From: Bordetella genomosp. 1
Lineage (GTDB): Bacteria; Pseudomonadota; Gammaproteobacteria; Burkholderiales; Burkholderiaceae_B
Direction of reading: 5' to 3'
DNA length: 64,000 nucleotides
Assembly: GCF_002261335.1 (NCBI RefSeq)
Contig: NZ_NEVL01000003.1
Coordinates: 558,001-622,000, forward strand
Part shown: positions 25,167 through 33,631 of the stretch, in pieces
How positions within the stretch are numbered: position 1 is the stretch's first letter
How the letters are laid out: every line of letters begins with the position of its first letter
The notes under the pieces: generated by a model
Told to the model about the DNA's origin: nothing
The model's input: only the letters and a program-made list of their open reading frames with translations
Databases searched by the model: none
Program-made: the position numbers and the translations under genes

Positions 25167-26794
25167 TGGAATACGATAGCGACGTACTGATCATCGGTTC
25201 GGGCGTGATGGGCGCGCTGGTGGCCTCGCGCCTCGCACGTGCCGGCAAGTCGGTCACGATTGTGGAGGCCGGGCCGCGCGTCACGCGCCCGGAAATCGTC
25301 GAGCGCTTCCGCAACGCACCGGTCAAGCTTTCGCTCACCAACATCAAGCTGCAGGGCGCGGGCTCGCCCTTCCCGAATCCGCCGCACATTCCGTCGACCT
25401 ACGGCGATTACCTGCAGCAGGTCGGTCCGGTGAAATACCCCACCAAGTACCTGCGCGTGGTCGGCGGCACCACCTGGCACTTCGGCTCGGCGCTGTGGCG
25501 CATGATCCCGAACGACTTCAAGACCCAGAGCCTGTACGGCCGCGGCCGCGACTGGCCGATGACCTACGACGAGCTCGAGCCCTACTATTGCCAGGCCGAG
25601 GCCGAGCTCGGCGTCTCGGGCATGGATGGCCAGGACGAAAGCGGCCAGGGGCTGCCGCACCAGTTTCCGCCGCGCTCCGAGCCCTTCCCGATGCCGGGCC
25701 TCGCCGTGCCGTACTTCATGCGCCGGCTGGCCGCGCAGCTGTCGGTGGGCGGCTACAACCCGATCTACGAACCGAACGGCCGCGCCACGCGGGAGTACAA
25801 GGAGCGTCCGCTGTGCTCGGGCAACAACAACTGCAACCCGGTCTGTCCCAGCGGCGCCAAGTATGATGGCACCCGCCACGTCGACGACGCCGAGCGTCAT
25901 GGCGCGCGCGTGCTCGACAACTCGGTGGTCTATCGCATCGAGGCCAACGACCAGGGCAAGATCGTCGCCGCGCACTACAAGAAGCCCGATGGCTCCGAGC
26001 ACCGCCTGACGGCGCGCTATTTCGTGCTGGCCGCCTATGGCATCGAGAGCCCCAAGCTGTTGCTGATGTCGACCTCGGAGAAGTATCCGAACGGCATCGC
26101 CAACAGCTCCGACCAGGTCGGCCGCAACCTCATGGGCCACACCGGCATCGCCATGAACGTGATGGCCAGCGAAGACCTGTGGCCGGGCCAGGGCCCGACC
26201 GAATTGCTGGTCTACATGAACTACCGCGACGGCGCGTTCCGCAAGGACATCCCGAGCTACAAGACCAAGCTGCGCAATACCGTGCCGACCTCGTCGATCG
26301 CCACCGACCTAATGAAGAAAGGCGTGTTCGGCTCCAGGCTGGATGCGGAAATCCGCCGCATCTCGGCGCGCTCGCTCAACTTCGCCGTGGACTTCGAGAC
26401 TGAGCCGCTGCCCCAGAACCGCGTCACGCCGAGCAAGACCAAGACCGACGCGCTGGGCCTGCCCCTGCCCGAGATCTACTACAGCGTGAACGACTACTGG
26501 AACGCCGGCCGCGACTTCGCGGTGAAGGACCTGCAGCGCATGGCGCAGCTGATCAACGCCGACATTCTCAAGATGGACACCGGCCACCAGGATCGCCAGC
26601 ACATCATGGGCACCACCATCATGGGCGCCGATCCGCGCACCTCGGTGGTGGATCGCGATGGCCGCTCGCACGACCATCCGAACCTGTTCATGGTCGGCAC
26701 CAACGTGATGCCCGCCATGGGCTGCGTGAACCCGACGCTGACCGGCGCCGCCGTGTCGCTGCGCACCGCGGATGTGATGTTGCAGGAAGTCTGA
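25166..26794 (+). CDS. GMC-family flavoprotein, large subunit of fructose/sorbitol-type dehydrogenase
   Basis: The 542-residue GMC oxidoreductase has an N-terminal FAD-binding loop (IIGSGVMGALVASRLARAG, residues 8-26). A cysteine cluster, CSGNNNCNPVCP (about residues 214-225), matches the 3Fe-4S ligation motif of FdhL-type dehydrogenases. The C-terminal block GTNVMPAMGCVNPTLTG contains the usual active-site Asn region. It has no signal of its own and should be exported with the Tat-tagged small subunit. The likely substrate is a sugar or polyol such as fructose, sorbitol or a keto-acid sugar; the precise one is not readable. Confidence 0.88.
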   Translation: MEYDSDVLIIGSGVMGALVASRLARAGKSVTIVEAGPRVTRPEIVERFRNAPVKLSLTNIKLQGAGSPFPNPPHIPSTYGDYLQQVGPVKYPTKYLRVVGGTTWHFGSALWRMIPNDFKTQSLYGRGRDWPMTYDELEPYYCQAEAELGVSGMDGQDESGQGLPHQFPPRSEPFPMPGLAVPYFMRRLAAQLSVGGYNPIYEPNGRATREYKERPLCSGNNNCNPVCPSGAKYDGTRHVDDAERHGARVLDNSVVYRIEANDQGKIVAAHYKKPDGSEHRLTARYFVLAAYGIESPKLLLMSTSEKYPNGIANSSDQVGRNLMGHTGIAMNVMASEDLWPGQGPTELLVYMNYRDGAFRKDIPSYKTKLRNTVPTSSIATDLMKKGVFGSRLDAEIRRISARSLNFAVDFETEPLPQNRVTPSKTKTDALGLPLPEIYYSVNDYWNAGRDFAVKDLQRMAQLINADILKMDTGHQDRQHIMGTTIMGADPRTSVVDRDGRSHDHPNLFMVGTNVMPAMGCVNPTLTGAAVSLRTADVMLQEV

Positions 26795-26824
26795 CGCCGG
26801 CCCGTCCGGCGCGCTGCATCACTC

Positions 26825-26852
26825 CACACGGCCACCCTGTGGTGGCCGTGTG
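26825..26852. terminator. Strong hairpin between convergent genes
   Basis: CACACGGCCACC and GGTGGCCGTGTG form a perfect 12-bp stem with a CTGT loop. It lies 30 bp after the dehydrogenase operon and 22 bp before the end of the convergent gene. No T-run follows, so termination efficiency is uncertain. Confidence 0.55.
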
Positions 26853-26874
26853 CGTTCTGGAGGCAGGCTGACCG

Positions 26875-27360
26875 TCAGTCCAGCAGCGCGGCCGCCGCGC
26901 CGCCCGCCAGGATCGCGGCCAGCAGCGCGTCGAGGCTCTCGGCCACGACGCTCACCTCCTCGAACGCCGGCTCCACGCCGTGCACGATCCGGCCCGTGTC
27001 ACGGTCCAGCGCGAGATACGCGTAATCGCCGCCCACGCTCATGAAGATCGGCAGATGACGGGCCCAGAACGCGGTCACCGCCTGCCGGTCGGCCTCGCTC
27101 ATCGCGGCGTCCATGCTGATCTGGCGGAAGGCGTCGGGGCCGAAGGCGTCGTCCGAGGCGGCGGTATAGTCGGCGGCCGCCAGGAACCAGCGGGTGTCGT
27201 CGGCGCTGTTCAGTTGCGTGTACAACGACAGAAACGCCGCGTGGCTGGGCGCGCCCGCCGCAGCGTCCACGGCCGCCGCGAGCTCGCCGGGCGCGGCGCG
27301 GCGCACCGTCCAGCCGCTCGCGGCGAGATGGTCGAGAAAGCGTTCGTGCAGGGTCGTCAT
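26875..27360 (-). CDS. SMI1/KNR4 (SUKH)-like protein
   Basis: The 161-residue cytosolic protein ends in the pattern seen in SUKH domains. A segment FMSVGGDYAYLALDRDTGRI is followed by a Glu-containing strand and a final helix (VVAESLDALLAAIL). SUKH proteins are often immunity proteins against contact-dependent toxins. No toxin gene is adjacent here, so a housekeeping role or a solitary immunity gene are both possible. The start at 27360 (ATG) is preferred; 27405 is upstream in frame. Confidence 0.5.
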   Translation of the reverse strand: MTTLHERFLDHLAASGWTVRRAAPGELAAAVDAAAGAPSHAAFLSLYTQLNSADDTRWFLAAADYTAASDDAFGPDAFRQISMDAAMSEADRQAVTAFWARHLPIFMSVGGDYAYLALDRDTGRIVHGVEPAFEEVSVVAESLDALLAAILAGGAAAALLD

Positions 27361-27607
27361 GGGGTGTCGTAATCGAGAGACGGCGCGCGCCGCGGCAGTC
27401 GCCATGATGCCATCATTCAGTTCGGCGTCATCCCGGCACTGCTAGTATCCCCCCATCGTGTCGGCCACCCGGCCGCCACCGTAAGCGTTCACGTCAATCA
27501 ACGCGCCCGCTGTCCGCACGCCGGACGGGGCGCTGGCGTGCACGCGTGGCTCGCCGCTCCCCGCTGTCGTGCGCATGGCCTGATGACCGCAACGCGGCCC
27601 CTCGCCC

Positions 27608-29053
27608 ATGGCAACCGATACCACCCTCCCTGCTCGCCCTCCCGACACGGCCGAATCGCGCCGCCGCCTGTACACGGCCCTGCTGGTGGCCGCCGCGTTC
27701 TTCATGGAGAACCTCGACGGCACCATCATCACCACCGCCGTGCCGGCGATGGCGCGCGATTTCGGCGTGCTGCCGATCGACCTCAATCCCGGCGTCAGTG
27801 CCTACCTGCTCACGCTCGGCATCTTCATCCCCATCAGCGGCTGGGTCGCCGACCGCTTCGGCCCGCGCCGCATCTTCGCCAGCGCCATCGTGATCTTCAC
27901 GCTGGCCTCGCTGGCCTGCGGCATGGCCGACAGCCTCGGCATGTTCGTCGCGCTGCGGGTGCTGCAAGGCATCGGCGGCGCCATGATGGTCCCCGTCGGC
28001 CGCCTGGTCGTGCTGCGCAGCACGCCCAAGCACCAGCTGGTGGGCGCGATCGCCATCCTGACCTGGCCCGCCCTGGTCGCGCCCGTCCTGGGCCCGCCCA
28101 TCGGCGGCTTCATCACCACCTATGCCTCGTGGCGCTGGATCTTCTATCTCAACCTGCCCATCGGCCTCGCCGCCCTGGCCGCCGCGTGGGTGCTGATCCC
28201 GAACGACCGCGCGGCCACCCGGCGCCCCTTCGACTGGGCCGGCTTCTTCTGGATCGGCAGCGGGCTGTTCTGCGTGCTGTGGGCGCTCGAGCATTTCGGC
28301 AAGCCGACACTCGACTGGTCGGCCATCGGCGTCTGGGCCGTCCTGGGCAGCCTGCTGCTGGCGTCGGGCGTGCGCCACCTGCACCGCACGCCGCATCCCA
28401 TGCTGAGCCTGGCCGCGCTGCGCATCCCGACCTTCGCCGTCACGTGCTGGGGCGGCTCGCTGTTCCGCATGTCGGTCGGCGCCGTGCCGTTCCTGCTGCC
28501 GCTGATGTTCCAGGTCGGCTATGGCATGGACGCCTTCCATGCCGGCCTGCTGGTGATCGCCGTGTTCGCCGGCAACCTGCTGATGAAGGTCTACACCACG
28601 CGGGTGCTGCGGCGCTTCGGTTTTCGGCCCACGCTGCTGGTCAACGGGCTGATCAACGCGCTCGCGCTGATGGCCTGCGCCTTCATCGGCCCCGACACGC
28701 CGGTGGCAGCCACCGCCGTCCTGCTGTTCGTGGGCGGCATGGCGCGCTCGATGCAGTTCACGGCGCTCAACACGCTGGCCTTTGCCGACGTGCCGCAGGA
28801 AGGCATGAGCGCGGCCAACACCCTCTTCAGCACCGTGTTCCAGCTGGCGATCGGCATGGGCGTCGCACTCGGCGCGGTGTCGATCCGGGTGGGCGAATGG
28901 GCCGCGCCCTTCCTGCATCTGCAGGACCTGCCCGGCATCCCGTTCCGGCTCGCCTTCGTCGCGGTCGGCCTGGTGGCGCTGCTCGGCCTGGCCGACAGCC
29001 TCGCGCTGGCGCGTGGCGCCGGCGAACACGTCGCCCGCCCGCAGCCGCGCTGA
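27608..29053 (+). CDS. MFS multidrug exporter, DHA2 (EmrB/QacA) family
   Basis: The 481-residue transporter has about 14 predicted helices. The DHA2 signatures are in the first third (ENLDGTIITTAVPAMARDFG near residues 35-54, then GWVADRFGPRRIFASA, motif A). It is a drug/H+ antiporter by family. It is followed by a YddG-like exporter gene on the same strand. No fusion-protein (EmrA) gene is present, so it probably works alone in the inner membrane. A second DHA2 gene with a very similar layout occurs at 47344. Confidence 0.9.
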   Translation: MATDTTLPARPPDTAESRRRLYTALLVAAAFFMENLDGTIITTAVPAMARDFGVLPIDLNPGVSAYLLTLGIFIPISGWVADRFGPRRIFASAIVIFTLASLACGMADSLGMFVALRVLQGIGGAMMVPVGRLVVLRSTPKHQLVGAIAILTWPALVAPVLGPPIGGFITTYASWRWIFYLNLPIGLAALAAAWVLIPNDRAATRRPFDWAGFFWIGSGLFCVLWALEHFGKPTLDWSAIGVWAVLGSLLLASGVRHLHRTPHPMLSLAALRIPTFAVTCWGGSLFRMSVGAVPFLLPLMFQVGYGMDAFHAGLLVIAVFAGNLLMKVYTTRVLRRFGFRPTLLVNGLINALALMACAFIGPDTPVAATAVLLFVGGMARSMQFTALNTLAFADVPQEGMSAANTLFSTVFQLAIGMGVALGAVSIRVGEWAAPFLHLQDLPGIPFRLAFVAVGLVALLGLADSLALARGAGEHVARPQPR

Positions 29054-29151
29054 CGCCCGCGCGCCGCAGCCGGCCCGGGCGCGCCCGCCCGGCTGCGTTA
29101 CGATGGCGGCCCCGCCCTTTCCATGCCGTACCCGCAGTGAAGCAACGCATC

Positions 29152-30048
29152 ATGACGACCGCCTCCGACGCCGCGACCCGCCGCGCCACCCTCATCGGCC
29201 TGTGCGCCGTGCTGTGCTGGAGCGCCATGGTGGGCCTGATGCGCAGCGTGACCGAGGCGCTCGGCGCGGCGGGCGGCGGTGCGATGCTGTTCACCACCAG
29301 CGCCGTGCTGGTGACGCTGGTGCGGGGCTGGCCCCGCCTGCGCGGCTTCCATCCGGTCTATCTGGTGGTGGGCGGCGCCCTGTTCGTGGCCTACGAAGTG
29401 TGCCTGGCGCTGTCCATCGGCTATGCCCATACCCGCGCCCAGTCGCTCGAACTGGGCATGATCAACTATCTCTGGCCCTGCCTCACGCTGGTGCTGGCCG
29501 TGCTGTGCGGCCAGGCGCACGCGCGCTGGTGGATGTGGCCGGGCGCGCTGCTGTCGCTGGCCGGCATCGTCTGGGTGCTGAACGGCGACGGCTCGGCCTC
29601 GATCACCCGCTTCGTCAGCAACCTGCAGGACAACCCGGTGGCGTACACGCTGGCCTTCATCGCGGCCGGCCTGTGGGCCTGCTATTCGGTGCTGACGCGC
29701 CGCTACGGCCGCGGCCAGAACGGCGTGCCGGTGTTCCTGGCGGGCGCGGCCACCGTGCTGTGGCTCAAGTACGGCCTGAGCGCGGAGCCGGCGCTGCAGT
29801 TCACGGCGGGCGCGCTGGCGCAGGTGGGCATGCTGGCGCTGTTGACCGCCGCCGGCTACAGCTGCTGGAATCATGGCGTGCAGCACGGCAACCTGGCCAT
29901 CATGGCCGCCGGCTCTTACTTCACGCCGGTGCTGTCCGTGCTGCTGGCGAGCCTGTGGTTGCGCACGCAACCCACCCTGGGCTTCTGGCAAGGCGTGGTG
30001 ATGGTGACGGCCGGCTCGCTGGTCTGCTGGCGCGCCACGCGGCGCTGA
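29152..30048 (+). CDS. YddG-like aromatic amino acid exporter (DMT/EamA family)
   Basis: The 298-residue protein has ten predicted helices and belongs to the EamA superfamily. Features typical of YddG include SAMVGLMRSVTEALG at the start, LGMINYLWPCLTLVLAV in the middle and YSCWNHGVQHGNLAIMAAGSYFTPVLSVL near the end. YddG exports aromatic amino acids and paraquat-like compounds. The ATG at 29152 is preferred; a GTG five codons upstream is in frame. It lies 98 bp after the MFS gene and is convergent with a LysR gene. Confidence 0.85.
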   Translation: MTTASDAATRRATLIGLCAVLCWSAMVGLMRSVTEALGAAGGGAMLFTTSAVLVTLVRGWPRLRGFHPVYLVVGGALFVAYEVCLALSIGYAHTRAQSLELGMINYLWPCLTLVLAVLCGQAHARWWMWPGALLSLAGIVWVLNGDGSASITRFVSNLQDNPVAYTLAFIAAGLWACYSVLTRRYGRGQNGVPVFLAGAATVLWLKYGLSAEPALQFTAGALAQVGMLALLTAAGYSCWNHGVQHGNLAIMAAGSYFTPVLSVLLASLWLRTQPTLGFWQGVVMVTAGSLVCWRATRR

Positions 30049-30066
30049 GCGCCGCCGCGCTCAGCA

Positions 30067-30987
30067 TCACAGCGCACGCAGCGGCGCGCGCTCGCCCCGA
30101 TCGTCCGGAAACACCCGCGCGCACAGGAAATCCACCAGCGCGCGCACCTTGGGCGACGGATGTTTGCTCGCCGGCCACTGCACGTAGAACACGCCGGTCC
30201 AGCTGACCTGATCTTCGAGCAGGGCTACCAGCCGCCCGTCGGCCAGCGCGCTCTCCACCGCGAAACGCGGCACGAAGGCGATGCCCAGCCCGCGCAGCGC
30301 GAAGCAGACCCGCGTTTCGAGGTTGTTGGCGATCAGTGTGGCCGGCAGCTGCAGTTCGCCCTCGACCGAGCCGTCGATCACCGGCCACGCCTCGAGCTTG
30401 CCGCGCGTGGGATAGCGGAACTGCAGGCAGCGATGCTGCGCCAGATCGGCCGGCGAACGCGGCGTGCCGCATTCGGCCAGGTAGGCCGGCGAGGCCACGA
30501 GCAGCGACTTGTATTCGCCGAGCCGGCGCGCCGACAGACGCGAGTCGACCGGATGGCCCGAGCGCACCACGGCGTCGAAGCCTTCCTCGATCACGTCCAC
30601 CATGCGGTCGGTGAAATCCAGATCGAGCTGGATCTCCGGATAGGCACGCATGAAGTCGCCCAGCACCGGCAACACCAGCGAGCTCACGATGGGCAGGCTC
30701 ACGCGCAGCCGCCCGCGCGGCGCGCCGCTGCTTTGCGACAGCTCGAGTTCGGCGGCCTCGATCTCGGCCAGGATGCGGCGGCTGCGTTCGAGAAAAAGCG
30801 CGCCCTCGGCCGTCAGGCTGACGCTGCGCGTGCTGCGGTGGAACAAACGCACGCCCAGTTTTTCCTCGAGGCGCGCCACGCTCTTGCCCACGGCCGACGC
30901 GGAGACCCCCAACGCGCGTCCGGCCGCCACGAAACTGCGCGTCTCGGCCACCTGCACGAACACCATGAAGCCGTTCAGGCTGTCCAT
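30067..30987 (-). CDS. LysR-family transcriptional regulator (CrgA/AaeR-like)
   Basis: The 306-residue regulator begins MDSLNGFMVFVQVAETRSF, with an N-terminal winged helix-turn-helix (residues 2-60) and an effector domain. The wording of the N-terminus is that of the CrgA/AaeR branch, which often represses a divergent exporter. The ATG at 30985-30987 is the natural start, although the frame extends to 31020. It is divergent from an MFS gene (31148), with a perfect palindrome between them. Confidence 0.9.
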   Translation of the reverse strand: MDSLNGFMVFVQVAETRSFVAAGRALGVSASAVGKSVARLEEKLGVRLFHRSTRSVSLTAEGALFLERSRRILAEIEAAELELSQSSGAPRGRLRVSLPIVSSLVLPVLGDFMRAYPEIQLDLDFTDRMVDVIEEGFDAVVRSGHPVDSRLSARRLGEYKSLLVASPAYLAECGTPRSPADLAQHRCLQFRYPTRGKLEAWPVIDGSVEGELQLPATLIANNLETRVCFALRGLGIAFVPRFAVESALADGRLVALLEDQVSWTGVFYVQWPASKHPSPKVRALVDFLCARVFPDDRGERAPLRAL

Positions 30988-30999
30988 TGCGATCCCCAT

Positions 31000-31019
31000 T
31001 GCGGACATAGTTGTCCGCA
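31000..31019. promoter_or_regulatory. Operator candidate: perfect palindrome TGCGGACA-N4-TGTCCGCA
   Basis: A perfect 8-bp inverted repeat with a 4-base centre lies 12 bp upstream of the LysR start, in the 160-bp region shared with the MFS gene. It is probably the binding site of that LysR protein. Confidence 0.6.
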
Positions 31020-31147
31020 CAACGAGGAACTGTACCCCACTTTTTCTTTAATGCGCCGCTGTCTATCGTGACGGCCTGATCATCCGAACGAGGCAGCACC
31101 ATGCTCAACCCCTTCCCCGCTCATCCCCTTGCGCCGCAGGTGGCGTC

Positions 31148-32350
31148 ATGAATCCCGCCGCCGCCGACCGCCTGCCCTGGGGCGCCCTGCTCGCGCTCGC
31201 GATGGGCGCCTTCATCACCATTCTCACCGAGGCCCTGCCGGCCGGCCTGCTGCCGCAGATGGCCCAGGGCCTGGGCGTGTCGCCGTCGATGGCGGGCCAG
31301 ACCGTGACCGTCTACGCGGTCGGCTCGCTCGCCACGGCGATTCCGCTGACGGCCTGGACCCAGGGCATGCGCCGCCGCGGCCTGCTGCTGGCCGCGCTGG
31401 CCGGCTTCGCCATCGCCAACGCCGTCACCACCTTCTCGCCCTGGTACGCGCTCACGATGGTGGCGCGCTTCCTGGCGGGCGTGTCGGCCGGCCTGCTGTG
31501 GGCGCTGCTGGCGGGCTACGCCGCACGCATGGTCGCGCCGCACCTGCGCGGGCGCGCCATCGCGGTGGCGATGGTCGGCACGCCGCTCGCGCTGTCGCTG
31601 GGCGTGCCAGCGGGCGCATTCCTCGGCAACCTGATGGGCTGGCGCGCCTGCTTCGGCATCATGAGCGTGGCCGCGCTGCTGCTGATCGTCTGGGTGCGCG
31701 TGCAGGTGCCCGACTATCCGGGCCAGTCGCGCGGCGCGCGCGCCTCGCTCGGCCAGGTGCTGCGCATGCCGGGCGTGCGGCCGGTGCTGTTCGTGGTGCT
31801 GGCCTACGTGCTCGCGCACAACATCCTCTACACCTACATCGCCCCGTTTCTGGAAGCGGCGGGCATGCCGGGGCAGACCGACCGCGTGCTGCTGGTGTTC
31901 GGCCTGGCCTCGCTGGTGAGCATCTGGATCGCCGGCACCTGGATCGACCGTCACCTGCGGGCGCTCACGCTCGCGAGCACCCTGCTGTTTGCCGCGGCCA
32001 CGCTCGCGCTGGGCCTGGCCGGCCGCGACGCCGCGCTGGTATATGTGTCGGTCGCCGCATGGGGGCTGGCCTTCGGCGGCGTGGCGACGCTGTTGCAGAC
32101 AGCGCTCGCCATCCATGCCGGCGCGCATGCCGACGTGGCGCAATCGATGCTGGTGACCTCGTGGAACACCGCGATCGCGGGCGGCGGCCTGGTGGGCGGG
32201 CTGGTGCTGGATTACCTCGGCGTGGCGGCCTTCGCACCGGTGTTGCTGGCCCTGCTGGCCGCCGCGCTCATTGCGATCGTGGGCGGCTGGCCGCGCGACC
32301 GCCAGGTGGCGGGCGCGGCCACACCCGCCACGGCGTGCGACGGCGCCTGA
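31148..32350 (+). CDS. MFS transporter, DHA1-type efflux family
   Basis: The 400-residue protein has 12 predicted helices. It shows the DHA1/sugar-efflux pattern: acidic TEALPAGLLPQMA in helix 1 (about residues 27-39), the loop 2-3 region TQGMRRRGLLLA, and the antiporter motif C-like VGTPLALSLGVPAGAFLG in helix 5. The substrate is unknown. It is divergent from a CrgA-like LysR gene, which suggests induction by a small aromatic or drug-like compound. Confidence 0.88.
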   Translation: MNPAAADRLPWGALLALAMGAFITILTEALPAGLLPQMAQGLGVSPSMAGQTVTVYAVGSLATAIPLTAWTQGMRRRGLLLAALAGFAIANAVTTFSPWYALTMVARFLAGVSAGLLWALLAGYAARMVAPHLRGRAIAVAMVGTPLALSLGVPAGAFLGNLMGWRACFGIMSVAALLLIVWVRVQVPDYPGQSRGARASLGQVLRMPGVRPVLFVVLAYVLAHNILYTYIAPFLEAAGMPGQTDRVLLVFGLASLVSIWIAGTWIDRHLRALTLASTLLFAAATLALGLAGRDAALVYVSVAAWGLAFGGVATLLQTALAIHAGAHADVAQSMLVTSWNTAIAGGGLVGGLVLDYLGVAAFAPVLLALLAAALIAIVGGWPRDRQVAGAATPATACDGA

Positions 32351-32369
32351 ACGCCGCGCCCGGCCGGGT

Positions 32370-33212
32370 TCAGGCGGCGGGCTCGGCCTCGAGCGCCGCC
32401 TGCCCCTGACGCGCGAACACCGAGGGCGCCATGCCGAAATGCTGGCGAAACGCCAGCGTGAACGCGCTGTGGCTCTGGTAGCCGCACCGCAGGGCCACCT
32501 GCAGGATGGGCTCGCCTTCGAGCAGCGCATCGAGCGCGCGCAACAGCCGCAGGCGCTGGCGCCAGCGGCCGAACGTCATGCCGGTGTCCTGCACGAAGTG
32601 GCGGTGCAACGTCTTGCCGCTCATGGCCAGCGTCGCGGCCCAGTCGTCGAGCCCGAGGGACTGGCCCGGCTCCGCGCTGAGCGCGTCGCAGACCTTGGCC
32701 AGACGCGCATCCTTGGGCCAGGGCAGAAAGAACGGCAAGGCGTCGCGCGTGCTGAGCTCCTCCAGCAGCAAGGCGCTCATGAGCTGGCCATGGCGCGACG
32801 CGCCGATGCCCGGCCCGGCCTGCGCCACGCGCAGGATCAGCGCGCGCAGCAGCGCCGACACCTGGATCACACCGTTGTTGATGGACAGGTCGGGCTCGAG
32901 CCCGGGCGCGACGAAGATGCCGTAGACACGGGCGCTGCGCTGCACGGTGAAGCCGTGCGCCACGTTGGGGCCGATCCAGACCGCCGTGGTGGGCGGCACC
33001 ACCCATCGGCCGGTCGAGGCCTCGACGTGCATCAGACCTTCGGCCGCATATAGCAATTGGCTGTAATCGTGTTGATGCGCGGGCACGCGATGCCCGGGCG
33101 GGTAGGCCACCGCCACGCCGGTCACGGCGCCCGTGGGCGCGGCGTGCAGCGATTGTTCGAGCGCGCGGCAATCCTCGGCGGCGAGGTGCGAGAGCGGTAT
33201 GTCTATTTTCAT
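32370..33212 (-). CDS. AraC-family transcriptional regulator with cupin sensor
   Basis: The 280-residue protein has an N-terminal cupin-type sensor (about 25-100, with PPGHRVPAHQHDYSQLLYA) and a C-terminal double helix-turn-helix (about 165-260, with GLDDWAATLAMSGKTLHRHF and LRCGYQSHSAFTLAFRQHFG). The start at 33212 is chosen because it leaves a normal N-terminus; ATG 33233 and upstream starts are in frame. It is convergent with the MFS gene (20 bp apart), a common arrangement for an exporter and its regulator, although the target is unproven. Confidence 0.85.
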   Translation of the reverse strand: MKIDIPLSHLAAEDCRALEQSLHAAPTGAVTGVAVAYPPGHRVPAHQHDYSQLLYAAEGLMHVEASTGRWVVPPTTAVWIGPNVAHGFTVQRSARVYGIFVAPGLEPDLSINNGVIQVSALLRALILRVAQAGPGIGASRHGQLMSALLLEELSTRDALPFFLPWPKDARLAKVCDALSAEPGQSLGLDDWAATLAMSGKTLHRHFVQDTGMTFGRWRQRLRLLRALDALLEGEPILQVALRCGYQSHSAFTLAFRQHFGMAPSVFARQGQAALEAEPAA

Positions 33213-33465
33213 ACAGAAACTGCGAGACTTCATCACGAAGACGCATTCTGCCTGTTTGCCAAAACTGACACAACACTGAATGTCGCAATCTTGCGGGCAT
33301 TGCGGAAATCGCAATCCCGGCCCTCTCGGCACGCAAGGCCAGTCCGCGCGTACGCCCACAACGATTGTCCGTTCTCGAACAGAAACTGTCGGATTGCATG
33401 AAGACGCCCGCGCGGCCGGCCCCTAGACTGTCCGCATCGGCATTGCACTGACCCCGCTACCCATC

Positions 33466-33555
33466 ATGGCCCGCTTCCCGCACGCCCTATCGCGACTACC
33501 CCTGACGCTACGTCGGGGTCCGTCGCGCGCGGCTGCGCGCCCGGACCTGCCCTGA
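33466..33555 (+). CDS. Leucine-rich leader peptide of leuA
   Basis: A 29-codon frame starting MARFPHALSRLPLTLRR lies 76 bp before the leuA start. Residues 8, 11, 13 and 15 are leucine. Three of these are coded by CTA, a very rare codon in a genome with this GC content, which is the hallmark of an attenuation control peptide. Overlapping inverted repeats begin inside the frame (33512) and continue to leuA. Ribosome stalling at the leucine codons would change which repeats pair. Confidence 0.75.
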   Translation: MARFPHALSRLPLTLRRGPSRAAARPDLP

Positions 33556-33627
33556 TTCCCCGCGGACCCCGACCTCGCACACGCTTGCCCCAAGCCAGGG
33601 GAATCAGGCCCATCCCCCTCGCGAGGT
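33512..33627 (+). promoter_or_regulatory. leuA attenuator-like structure: three overlapping inverted repeats
   Basis: Pairing A joins 33512-33522 with 33563-33573 (11 bp, GTCGGGGTCCG). Pairing B joins 33551-33561 with 33598-33608 (11 bp, CCTGATTCCCC). Pairing C joins 33572-33578 with 33621-33627 (ACCTCGC with GCGAGGT, which contains the leuA ribosome binding site GAGG). A and B interleave and cannot easily coexist. No T-run follows B, so the output may be ribosome-site masking or Rho-dependent termination. Confidence 0.65.
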
Positions 33628-33631
33628 TCGC

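Noticed and set aside
26875-27360. SUKH-like gene as an immunity gene of a polymorphic toxin system
   Set aside because: There is no toxin, secretion or repeat gene nearby, so only the family resemblance is kept.
27494-29029. Long open frame on the minus strand opposite the DHA2 exporter
   Set aside because: Its translation is a low-complexity His/Gln/Arg-rich string typical of antisense frames in GC-rich DNA. The opposite strand encodes a clear MFS protein.
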